Source: Blastocladiella emersonii ATCC 22665
Lineage: Eukaryota; Blastocladiomycota; Blastocladiomycetes; Blastocladiales; Blastocladiaceae
Length of the DNA stretch: 64,000 nt
Assembly: GCA_025594325.1 (NCBI GenBank)
Contig: JANHCV010000003.1
Coordinates: 2,480,001-2,544,000, forward strand
Reading direction: 5' to 3'
Shown here: in pieces, positions 52,388 to 60,495 of the stretch
How positions within the stretch are numbered: the first letter of the stretch is position 1
How the letters are laid out: each line of letters starts with the position of its first letter
Made by a program: the position numbers and the translations under genes
Notes under the pieces: generated by a model
Told to the model about the DNA's origin: nothing
Seen by the model: the letters and a program-made list of their open reading frames with translations, nothing else
Database searches by the model: none

Positions 52388-54316
52388 ATGGAATCATCCA
52401 GCCCACCGCCGAGCCCAGCCCACGTCGAGCTCGAGCTCGATCTCGTCAGCCCGCAGGGCGCGCTGCGTCGCGTGCGCTTGAGCCGTGATGGGTCGGCCGA
52501 GGCGGACGCCGTCGTGAGAGTCGAATCGCTCGAGGACGCCTCTGGTGCGAGAGTTACGTGCAGTCCCGCGGCGACAGTGCTGACCCTGTCGCGCTTGCCT
52601 GTAGCGATCACGACCTTCTCGGCATCCATGGTGGTCGGGGTGCGCGTCTTCCCTGTCACGGCGCCTCTGGCGCTTCCGCGCGAGTCGAGCAACCAGAACG
52701 ATGTCGCGCGCCACTTTGACCCGCTCTCGTGCATGACGCCGCCCGAGCTGGCTGCGCACTTTGGCGTGTTCCTGCTGCGTCACCTGGTGCCGCGACCCGT
52801 CGTCGATCGCACCGTGCCGAAGCTCGAGACGTGGGTGTTTGCTGCCGCCACGACGGACGAGGCGCGTGCCGCTGTCAAGAAGCTCCGGTGTTGGCTCAAC
52901 GCAGACTCGCCGCGCTGCTTCCTCGTCGTCGTCAACCCTTTCTCGGGCCGCAAGCGTGGGAAACGCGTCGCGCAGGGCACGCTGCTTCCGCTCCTCCAGC
53001 TCTCGCATGAGGATCATACGGTTCTCGGTACGCTTCACTCGCACCTCTCTGCGCCCTTCTGGGATCTCACACCTTCTTGCCACGTAGTGCGTGAAACGAT
53101 TGGCCCAAACCATGCTGCGACCATCGCCCAGGAGATCGACATCAACACGCACGACGGGGCTCTCCTCGTCGGCGGCGACGGAATCGTGCACGAGTTCGTC
53201 AACGGCCTGCTCACGCGTCCTGACCGAGACCAGATCCGCCACGCGCTGCCCATCGCTCATGTCGCCGCTGGGAGCGGTAACGGACTCGCGGCCTCGCTCA
53301 ACGCCCTCAACCCTGCCCGCGCTGTGCTCGCCGCGATTAAGGGCACCACGCGCCCGCTCGACCTCATGGCGCTGTACCAGGACGCGGACCCGGTGTCTGG
53401 CGAGCCCGAGACCGCGCCGCGCCACCCGACCTACTGCCACCTGTCCTTCACCTGGGGCTACCTCGGCGACGTCAACATCGAGGCCGAGCCGCTGCGGTGG
53501 ATGGGTCCGCTGCGGTTTGAGCTCATGGCCGCACTCCGCCTCGTCACGTCGCGCTCGTACGGCGCACGGATCGCCTTCCTCCCCGCCGACGCTGCATCTG
53601 CCTCCAGCGAGGGCGAGAGCAGCACAGGCGCCGACTCGAGCGTCACCAAGCACATCCACCGCCCGCTCGCCGAGATCTTCGCCCCGACCTCCGAGTGGAC
53701 CGTGCTACCGAGCATGCGCTACTTCTACCTCACGGCGCACAACGTCCCGCACCAGACGTACACGTTCAATGCGGCGCCGCACGCGCACCCGCACGATGGC
53801 ACCATGGATGTGTGCATGCTCGAGGCCGGCGCGAACCCGGTGCGCCTCGTGCCGTACCTGCTCGACCAGACCAAGGGCGCGCACGTCGGCGGGCCGGGCG
53901 TGCAGGCGCAGAAGTGCCGCGCCCTCGTCGTGGTCCCGCTGCACCCGGACGACGCCGAGCTGTGGAACGCGTACGGCCCGCCATCCGACGGCGCGGACCC
54001 GTCGCTCGCGGCCGACTGGCGGAGGCGCACGACGCGCGTCGGCAACATGGTCGCGGACGGCGAGCGGATCCGGTACGCGCCGATCCGCATCGAGACGATC
54101 CCCAGCATGATCCGCGTGTTTGTTCCGCAAGACCTCGACCCGGGCGCGTTCGCGGCCCATGCGCCGCCGCACCACACGCTGCGCCCGCTCGGCTCGACGT
54201 GGGCGCGGCGCGGGTCGCACGGCAAGGCTACGCCCGCCGTGCCAGAGCCGGGACGCGACTCGGCCATTGGTGGTGACAGCGAGGCGTCGGTCGCGGAGCC
54301 ATTAGCGTCCGGCTGA
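52388..54316 (+). CDS. Sphingosine kinase / diacylglycerol-kinase-family lipid kinase
   Basis: Two exons, 52388-53027 and 53088-54316, giving about 622 residues; the 60-nt intron (GTACGC...ACGTAG) has no in-frame stop and can be missed. The catalytic domain has LVVVNPFSGRKRGKR (about residues 179-193), then HEDHTVL joined to VRETIGPNHAATIAQEID, DGALLVGGDGIVHEFVNGLL with the GGDG nucleotide loop, and HVAAGSGNGLAASL. Later conserved parts are LSFTWGYLGDVNIEAEPLRW, MRYFYLTAHNVPH and GTMDVCMLEAG. Sphingosine kinases make sphingosine-1-phosphate; ceramide kinase is a related alternative. There is no membrane segment or signal peptide. Confidence 0.88.
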   Translation: MESSSPPPSPAHVELELDLVSPQGALRRVRLSRDGSAEADAVVRVESLEDASGARVTCSPAATVLTLSRLPVAITTFSASMVVGVRVFPVTAPLALPRESSNQNDVARHFDPLSCMTPPELAAHFGVFLLRHLVPRPVVDRTVPKLETWVFAAATTDEARAAVKKLRCWLNADSPRCFLVVVNPFSGRKRGKRVAQGTLLPLLQLSHEDHTVLGTLHSHLSAPFWDLTPSCHVVRETIGPNHAATIAQEIDINTHDGALLVGGDGIVHEFVNGLLTRPDRDQIRHALPIAHVAAGSGNGLAASLNALNPARAVLAAIKGTTRPLDLMALYQDADPVSGEPETAPRHPTYCHLSFTWGYLGDVNIEAEPLRWMGPLRFELMAALRLVTSRSYGARIAFLPADAASASSEGESSTGADSSVTKHIHRPLAEIFAPTSEWTVLPSMRYFYLTAHNVPHQTYTFNAAPHAHPHDGTMDVCMLEAGANPVRLVPYLLDQTKGAHVGGPGVQAQKCRALVVVPLHPDDAELWNAYGPPSDGADPSLAADWRRRTTRVGNMVADGERIRYAPIRIETIPSMIRVFVPQDLDPGAFAAHAPPHHTLRPLGSTWARRGSHGKATPAVPEPGRDSAIGGDSEASVAEPLASG

Positions 54317-54686
54317 CTCGTGGCGATCTCGGGCAGTGTTCGAGGCGCGGTCGTCGCCGCCGTGGTCGCGGCGAGCGCCTGGTGGCTGCTCGGGGTCGAG
54401 TCTGGATACGCACTTCTTCCTGGCGAGTGAGAGAGTATTTGGGATCGACTTTTTTGTTGCGCAGTATAGATCAGTTCTCGAACCATGATTATTTTTATTA
54501 AGAACAACGACCTCTGAAAGGTTGGCTGGCCATGTTCGCGAAGGGACGCGTCGATCTATCGTGTGAGCGCACGTGCGCGAGTGGGGCGCGCAGCCGCCGT
54601 CTCAGGACGCGAGGCTGGTTGTCGAGTCATCGCTTGAACCGCCCTCGCTCCCCGCGGACGATGATGCACCACCGACCCCCCTCACA
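54317..54686. other. Upstream region of LRR copy 3
   Basis: Contains the conserved ACGCGTCGATCTATC element (54546-54560). No gene. Confidence 0.5.
54546..54560 (+). promoter_or_regulatory. Conserved upstream element of LRR copy 3
   Basis: ACGCGTCGATCTATC, 126 nt before the ATG at 54687. Confidence 0.5.
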
Positions 54687-56313
54687 ATGCAAACTTCATG
54701 CAAACTGATGCTCGGGGCTATGCACGTCCCCGAGATCCTCGAGCGCATCTTGGTCCACGCGATCGTTCAGCACGGCGACCCGGACGACGCCGACGGTCTC
54801 CTGCAGTATGCGCGTGTCATGCCGCGTGGTACCCTGGGATCGCGCATTGACCGTGCACTCTTGGAGCACGCGTCACACCTTTCCCTTGACGGTGCGACTG
54901 CGCGCGGCAACATTGACGCCCTGAACAAGTGGACGGCGCTCGGCGTACCGCTTCGCTGCCCGATGGCCGGTTTGATGATAGCCTGCCATGACTTGCACCT
55001 TGAAACAATCGAATGGTGGTTTGCTCGATTCGGACGAGTTCAAGGCTTGGCTGGACGAGCACAAGGACGAAATTGATTCCCAGTGTTGCGACGTCATGCA
55101 AAGTTGGCCGAACTGCATCGACGATTTCTGTGTCGAAGTCGCAGCAGGTCGCACCGCGAAACTCGAACTTCAATTCTTGCCTATTTCTATGGCCGACGTC
55201 GACGCCCTCAACAATGCTTTGTCGAGCCCCTCGCAGGTCGTCAAGTCCATCGAATTCCTTGCCTGTTCGGTTAATCTTCCTCGGTTCCTCGCCATGCGTT
55301 TCCCTGACTCAGTGCGCAAACTGTCTGTCGTCGGAATATGGCTTGGTAGCACGATTTCGCGGCGTACCCAACTGCCACCCATGGTGTGGCCCGCTCAGCT
55401 CCAGTCTCTTGAATTATCTTGCCCCAAGCTACTCGACGTGATTCCGCACCTGTTTCGAGGTCTGCCCACCACGCTTCGATCCGTGGCCGTTAGTGGCTCT
55501 GGACTTGGCGACCGAGGCATTTTCGAGCTGGTTCGCGCACTTCCTGCCGCTGTTCAGCGACTCGAATTCCTCGACGAGACCGTGTCCAGCGTCGGATTCG
55601 AGACCATCGTCAAAGTTCTTCCTGCCTCACTTCGGCGCCTCACTCTCTATGGCATTTCCGACGATTCAAATGCCTCACTTGTGGCAATTCACAACCTTGC
55701 GACGGCGGTGACCCCTGGGCTCGAGCAATCGGGCACTTGGCCAAAGAAACTGGACTCGCTTGATATTACAGCCCGCGAATGGACGCCCACACTGATGAGT
55801 GTGCTCAGCACGCTTCCTTCGTCGCTCAACAGTCTCGCGCTCCGCTTCAAAGCGATTAGTGACGCTGGGGTTGCCAAACTCGCCCGCGTTCTCCCCAGTG
55901 AGCTCAAGATTTTTTCCATCAGCAACTGCACAATTTCACGCGCAGGGACTTTGACTTTGATCCCAAACATTCCAAACTCGGTCACTAATCTCCTTCTGTG
56001 CGACTGTGACTTGGGCCTCGAAGGCGCGAAGTCGCTCGCGTCCCACATGCCACCGCGCCTGCTCCAACTTGACCTGAAGGCTTGCAATATCAACGACGCA
56101 GCCGTCGCAGCTCTTGTCCCGGCACTGCCGACCACTCTTCACAGCCTCAACCTGGCTTCAAATCCGATAACAAGCACCGGTGTGACCACGCTTGCCCAAA
56201 GTCTTCCTCCCCGTCTCACCACCCTCGAGATGACGCGAGGCGACAGGACGCTGGGCGGTTTGGCACGGTCTTTTGATGTGAAGTACGTCCTTCAGTGGAT
56301 GCTCGCTCCCTGA
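54687..56313 (+). pseudogene. LRR protein, copy 3; single internal frameshift
   Basis: Starts MQTSCKLMLGAMHVPEIL and HAIVQHGDPDDADGLLQYAR, the intact form of the family N-terminus. Frame is lost at about 55020 (IEWWFARF to SDEFKAWLDEHKDEID), leaving a 129-residue first frame. The second frame runs to 56313 with leucine-rich repeats: LRSVAVSGSGLGDRGIFEL, LDSLDITAREWTPTLMSVL, LNSLALRFKAISDAGVAKL, LLQLDLKACNINDAAVAAL and LHSLNLASNPITSTGVTTL. One base change would restore the whole frame, so either the copy is recently broken or there is a sequencing error. Function is unknown; it may be an adaptor of the F-box/LRR kind. Confidence 0.7.
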
Positions 56314-56623
56314 CCACCTGCTTCATGATTTTCAGCTCGTGCGGAGCTCTGTTGTCCTGAAATATATCTATATCCATACTCAACAAATGCAGGTACATTT
56401 GAGGAGCCCGTCGTGCGCTCCTTGTGGCGCAACGCGAGCGCGTGGCGCTCGAACAACCAGCAATTTTTAAACCCTTTTCGCGCACCTGTCAGTCGCATAT
56501 GCATGCCCAGCCCTTGAACCGGGCGTTGCTTCCCTTCAAAACTGTCTCTCTCCGAAAAGGCTCTCTCCAGTTACCAGTACCAAATCCCATCAACATACAT
56601 ACGACCGAGTCACTGTGAGAAAT
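56314..56623. other. Gap 3' of LRR copy 3
   Basis: Has a variant of the recurring GCGTTGCGCCAC motif at 56424-56438 (reverse). No gene. Confidence 0.5.
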
Positions 56624-56926
56624 ATGCCGGCCATGCAGCAGCCCCTTGTCATCATGACGGCCATCGGCGCGTCCCGTATCGCGTCTCTCCACGACCGTTT
56701 CCGTGCCGCCCCGACGACTCCGCGCTCGCCCGTGTTCATGGCGAATCCGTACAAGCCGACCTACGACATGTCGGCGACTTCAAACAAGCTCGCTACTCAG
56801 CTCTTCGCGCCGATGCCGAAGAGTCCTGCTTCGCCGGCTTCGACGTACACGGACGAGGCAAGTCGCCAGTTCAACCAGTTCCGCCGCGAGCAGAAGGCCC
56901 TGCGCGCCAAGTCCGCGGCGGTCTAA
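56624..56926 (+). CDS. SLHERF tandem family member 1 (small, undescribed)
   Basis: 100 residues from the ATG at 56624; ATG 56633 also fits, since the paralogues start MQP. Shared blocks: MQQPLVI at the start, ASLHDRFRAAPTTPRSPVF near residue 20, and TDEASRQFNQFRREQKALRA at the end. It is basic and Pro/Ser-rich, with no membrane segment. The RxxSLHxRF and TxPRSP pattern looks like a kinase or 14-3-3 docking site, but that is speculation. Not recognised as a known family. Confidence 0.6.
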   Translation: MPAMQQPLVIMTAIGASRIASLHDRFRAAPTTPRSPVFMANPYKPTYDMSATSNKLATQLFAPMPKSPASPASTYTDEASRQFNQFRREQKALRAKSAAV

Positions 56927-57559
56927 GTCGACCCTCATCGCAATCCCTGCCTGAGCGCATAACTCGGCATCCGAGTCGCTTTCCACCTTCGCTATTTGCG
57001 TCTTAGCAAGTTGATACCTGAATACATGCAAAAATCCTCTTGTTCCGGACACTGTTTAGCGAGAGGCCACCGTTTTTGGCAATTTATTGGAACTCGTGTT
57101 GTCGCGGCGTCTCAGGCCTAAATTTCATCTATATTCGACGCTAAGGATTGACGAGCTCCAACTCGCGCTCGACTCTCACTCAGTATCATGACATGAAGTC
57201 GTCGTCCAGGGCCAGTTCCGTGCTTGCCGTTACTAGCACTTCGTACGACCCCGCGCCGTGTCCACCCGTTTTCGGTCCGCCAATGCCGTTGAAATCATGA
57301 TGGCACACTGTCCAATACTGTTCCGAGCGAACGAAGTGGCGCAGCGCGTCTCCATAAGCCACTCGCTTCAAGGCTTGATTGTCTCGCACGCCGCACGTGA
57401 GCGACGCATGACTGTCTCGCAGCCCATTATGCGTGCATTCATCGACCTCGCCGGCCCTTCAAAAAGCAGCTCACCGCCAGTCCACTCTCGCTTCCTCACG
57501 GAACAAGCACCCGTCCCCAAGAGGGTTAAATCGACAAGCGCCACCATTTCCAAGGAAAA
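56927..57559. other. Gap between tandem family members 1 and 2
   Basis: Contains a perfect reverse GACGCGCTGCGCCAC motif at 57336-57350. No gene seen. Confidence 0.5.
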
Positions 57560-58147
57560 ATGCAGCCCCTTGTCATCAATACCACCCTCAGCAACACGAT
57601 GTACTCGGCCCGCCGCGGCTCGCTGCACGAGCGGTTCCACGCTATTGCCACGAGCCCGCGGTCGCCCGTGTTCGACATGACCCCGACGCCGTCGTCCACG
57701 GCGGACATTTGGGATTTCCGCCTCGCAACGTCGTCGCCGTCGTCGCTTCGCAGCAGCAACTCGTCGGACCTTGACCTCTTCTCGCTCGCGTCGGCGTTCG
57801 ACCCGGTCGACAGCCTCGTCGCGCACCTCATCCCGTCGCCGCCGCCCAAGCGCGTCACGTCGTCACCGACGTCCAAGTTCATGACCGAGGCGGGCCGTGA
57901 GTTCACTCAGTACCGCCATCACCACGCGCTCCGCACGCAGATGGCGGCCGTCCAAACCGACTCTTTCCCACACGTCCAACCCGTCAGTCCCGCGAATCCC
58001 GCCTCGACAGCTTCCAACTTCCCGCAGCAGCTTCCAGTGGTGATTGCGTCGCAGGCCACGCTCGCGAACGCGGGCGAGATTCGCGAGGCCCGCACGCGGC
58101 TCGAGCAGAGCATGTCGCAGCACTGGTGGATGCTGGCGAACAACTGA
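57560..58147 (+). CDS. SLHERF tandem family member 2 (undescribed)
   Basis: 195 residues. Starts MQPLVINTT, has RRGSLHERFHAIATSPRSPVF near residue 20 and TEAGREFTQYRHHHALRTQM near residue 115, matching member 1 at both ends with a longer Ser-rich middle (FDPVDSLVAHLIPSPPPKR). A C-terminal extension (EIREARTRLEQSMSQHWWML) may be helical. The gene is single-exon and in the same orientation as its neighbours. Function is unknown. Confidence 0.65.
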   Translation: MQPLVINTTLSNTMYSARRGSLHERFHAIATSPRSPVFDMTPTPSSTADIWDFRLATSSPSSLRSSNSSDLDLFSLASAFDPVDSLVAHLIPSPPPKRVTSSPTSKFMTEAGREFTQYRHHHALRTQMAAVQTDSFPHVQPVSPANPASTASNFPQQLPVVIASQATLANAGEIREARTRLEQSMSQHWWMLANN

Positions 58148-58364
58148 GTTGTCCACAGTGATTTTATCTTGATACCTTAATGCATTTACCTTCTTCATTC
58201 CTCTCGTAATCGTGTATGCGCAGTGCTGAAACGCGACGCGACGCGACCTGGCTTGCTCGGCCCTCATGAACTCGCTCGTGACGCTACGGAGCCGATGGCC
58301 GCGGCCACTCCTCAGCTCGAGTCCGCTCGACCTCAATCCCCGCTCCCCTCACGCCATACATTCT

Positions 58365-59021
58365 ATGCAGCCGAAACCCATCCTGACCCAGTCCGTTCCC
58401 TCCACCAGCTCGTTCGCCTTCTCCAACCGCCGCTCGCTCCACGAGCGGTTCAACGAGGCCGCCACGAGCCCCCGCCGACCCGACCATGGCGCGGCCACCG
58501 ACCTGACGGCGCTGCTGACGGCCGACCTGGTCGAGCACCTCATCGCTCCGCCGTCGCCCTCGCCCTCGCCGCATGAGACGCCGGTACACATGTACCTGGC
58601 CGAGAAACAGCTCGCGCACTGGCGGCACCAGCACGCGGTGCAGGCGCGGCTCGCAGCGTCGAGCGAGGCGCTGAACAAGGCCGGTGGACAGCGTCCCACC
58701 GTCGAGACCAAGCCCGTGTGGCCGAGCCTCCACCACCACAAGAAGCGCCAGGGCCGCGCGGCGAAGCTGGCCGACCCGGACGCATTCTGGGTGTCGGGCG
58801 CGTGGCTGTTCGACGACGAGGCGGCACCGGCGTGGTTGCGCCGTGCGCTCGGTCTGCGTTCGGTGCGCCGTGAGTCTCCCAAGGCCGTCGTCGTGGCGGT
58901 GACGAAGCAGGCGGCGCCGGCGGCCGAGTACGTCGTGTCGCCGGGCGGGACCCGCCACCTCGTGGCGCACAGCGACGTGTGTCCGCTGGGCGCGGCGTGC
59001 GAGTTTGACGAGTACGAGTAG
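58365..59021 (+). CDS. SLHERF tandem family member 3 (undescribed)
   Basis: 218 residues from the Met at 58365, chosen because it aligns with the MQP start of the other members; an in-frame ATG at 58266 would add 33 residues. Shared blocks: MQPKPILTQ, RRSLHERFNEAATSPRRP, ADLVEHLIAPPSPSPSP and MYLAEKQLAHWRHQHAVQARLA. The C-terminal 90 residues are unique: DPDAFWVSGAWLFDDEAAPA and a His/Cys-containing end (HLVAHSDVCPLGAACEFDE). Tandem duplication with C-terminal divergence is the simplest history. Convergent with VPS37; stops are 44 nt apart. Confidence 0.65.
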   Translation: MQPKPILTQSVPSTSSFAFSNRRSLHERFNEAATSPRRPDHGAATDLTALLTADLVEHLIAPPSPSPSPHETPVHMYLAEKQLAHWRHQHAVQARLAASSEALNKAGGQRPTVETKPVWPSLHHHKKRQGRAAKLADPDAFWVSGAWLFDDEAAPAWLRRALGLRSVRRESPKAVVVAVTKQAAPAAEYVVSPGGTRHLVAHSDVCPLGAACEFDEYE

Positions 59022-59065
59022 GAGACGCGACGTGTGAAGTTACACCGAAATATATAGCGTGCGCG

Positions 59066-60231
59066 TCAAAATGGCCGATTTGCGGGAGGCATCGCGGACA
59101 CGGGCGACCCGGCGCGCGCTGTCCCGACGCGCGCAACGACCTCGAGGCGGCACGAGCGGGTGTGGAACCGCTTGCGCGACGCGCGGTAAGCGCGGACGAA
59201 TGCGTCCGTGTCGTCGCCCTCGGGCGAGGTGAAGGACCCCGCCCAAAACGCGGCCTGGAGCTTCTCCGACTCGGCGTCCGCCTCGGCCGCTACATTCGCA
59301 ACCCGCGCAACGAGTTTCTCGGGGGCGTATTTACCGGCGGCGAGCGCGGCGTGCTCGGCGGCGGTCTCGCGCCAGCGGTCCTGCGCGGCAGCGAGCTTTT
59401 CGGCGGTCTCACGGACGGCAGCGAGGCGGGAGGCGAGGGCGAGGCGCTGGTCGACGACGGTCTGGGCGGCGGCGGTGTTGGACTCGAGCAGGTCGGCGCG
59501 GGCGGCGGTCATGGCGCGGACGCGGTCGAGCTGCGCGAGCTGCACGTGCTGCGCGTCGTCATCTCCCAACAGGCGGGTTAGGCCGTCGAGGGTGTCGGGG
59601 AGCTGCTGGATCCAGTCCTTGTCGTCGTTGGAAGTGGCGGTAGAGGCGGAGGAGGAGGGGTTCTGCAGGGCGAGCATGGACATGGGCCGGGCGAGGGCGT
59701 TTCCCGCATTCGAGGAAGAGGAGGGCATGTACGAGGCAGGGCGGCGAGCACCGGGTGTTGTCGAGTCGCGGGCCGAGCCGCGGCGGACGAGCGAGGAGGT
59801 GGCCTGGAGCGGCGGGCGCGATGTGAGGGCCTGGACGACTACGGATGCAAGCGTTAGCCGTCTTCAAAGCAACGAAAACAGGTACACGGCACCCTGGAGG
59901 AGGTATGGACCGAGCAGCGACGCCTGCGGGTTCCACGGATCACGGCCGGCGGCGCGCTCCCAGTTGAGGGTGTTCCCCTCAACCATGGGGTGGACGACGG
60001 GCGGCGACACGGTGAGGACGGGAGCAGCGGCAGGGAAGTCGGCGGGCAGGGTCACGGAGAGCAGGAGCGGGCCGGTCGAGAGGTGCAGCGGGACGGCGAG
60101 CTCCGCGTCGGACACGCGGCGCGCGCCGGGGACCGCGGCGAGCGCCGACTGCCAGTGCTGGAGGCTGGGGCGCGGTGGTGTGAGTGGTTGTGGGTGGTTG
60201 CATCGTGTGCTGATAGTTACATGTTTGCCAT
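59066..60231 (-). CDS. VPS37: ESCRT-I subunit VPS37 (VPS37A-like)
   Basis: Three exons: 60231-60221, 60164-59893, 59838-59066; 351 residues. The first exon encodes only MANI (split codon), joined to LQHWQSALAAVPGARR. An N-terminal UEV-like segment reads LLLSVTLPADFPAAAPVLTV and HPMVEGNTLNWERAAGRD. The C-terminal Mod_r region is helical (LDGLTRLLGDDDAQHVQLAQ, ARADLLESNTAAAQTVVDQR, SRLAAVRETAEKLAAAQDRW, YAPEKLVARVANVAAEADAE). VPS37 joins TSG101/Vps23 and VPS28 in ESCRT-I, which sorts ubiquitinated cargo at endosomes. The micro-exon start is inferred from splice signals and frame. Confidence 0.8.
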
Positions 60232-60495
60232 TGCTATGAGAGAGCGCTGCTGCCAAGAGCGGGAGCGCGAACGACCATGAACGAACGACGCGTCGAGCGA
60301 CCGAGCGGCGCCACACGGGTGAAGGCGTCAGGTGAGCCGGCGAGCCGCGGGCAAGGGAACTAAATTTAGTCCCCCTGCCGCGGGCGCCGCCCTGCTCGCC
60401 GGTGCCGCCCACCCCGCCGACCCCCATCGCTGTGATCCCCCCTCTTCCCTCTCTTCCGCCCACCAACACACCCGCTGCAACGGATCAACGCACCC
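60232..60495. promoter_or_regulatory. Divergent promoter region between VPS37 and GT10 genes
   Basis: 264 bp between start codons; a CTAAATTTAG palindrome lies at 60360-60369. Confidence 0.4.

Noticed and set aside
57258-57680. 140-residue plus-strand frame before tandem member 2
   Set aside because: Overlaps the start of member 2 in another frame, lacks family motifs and crosses a dispersed repeat.
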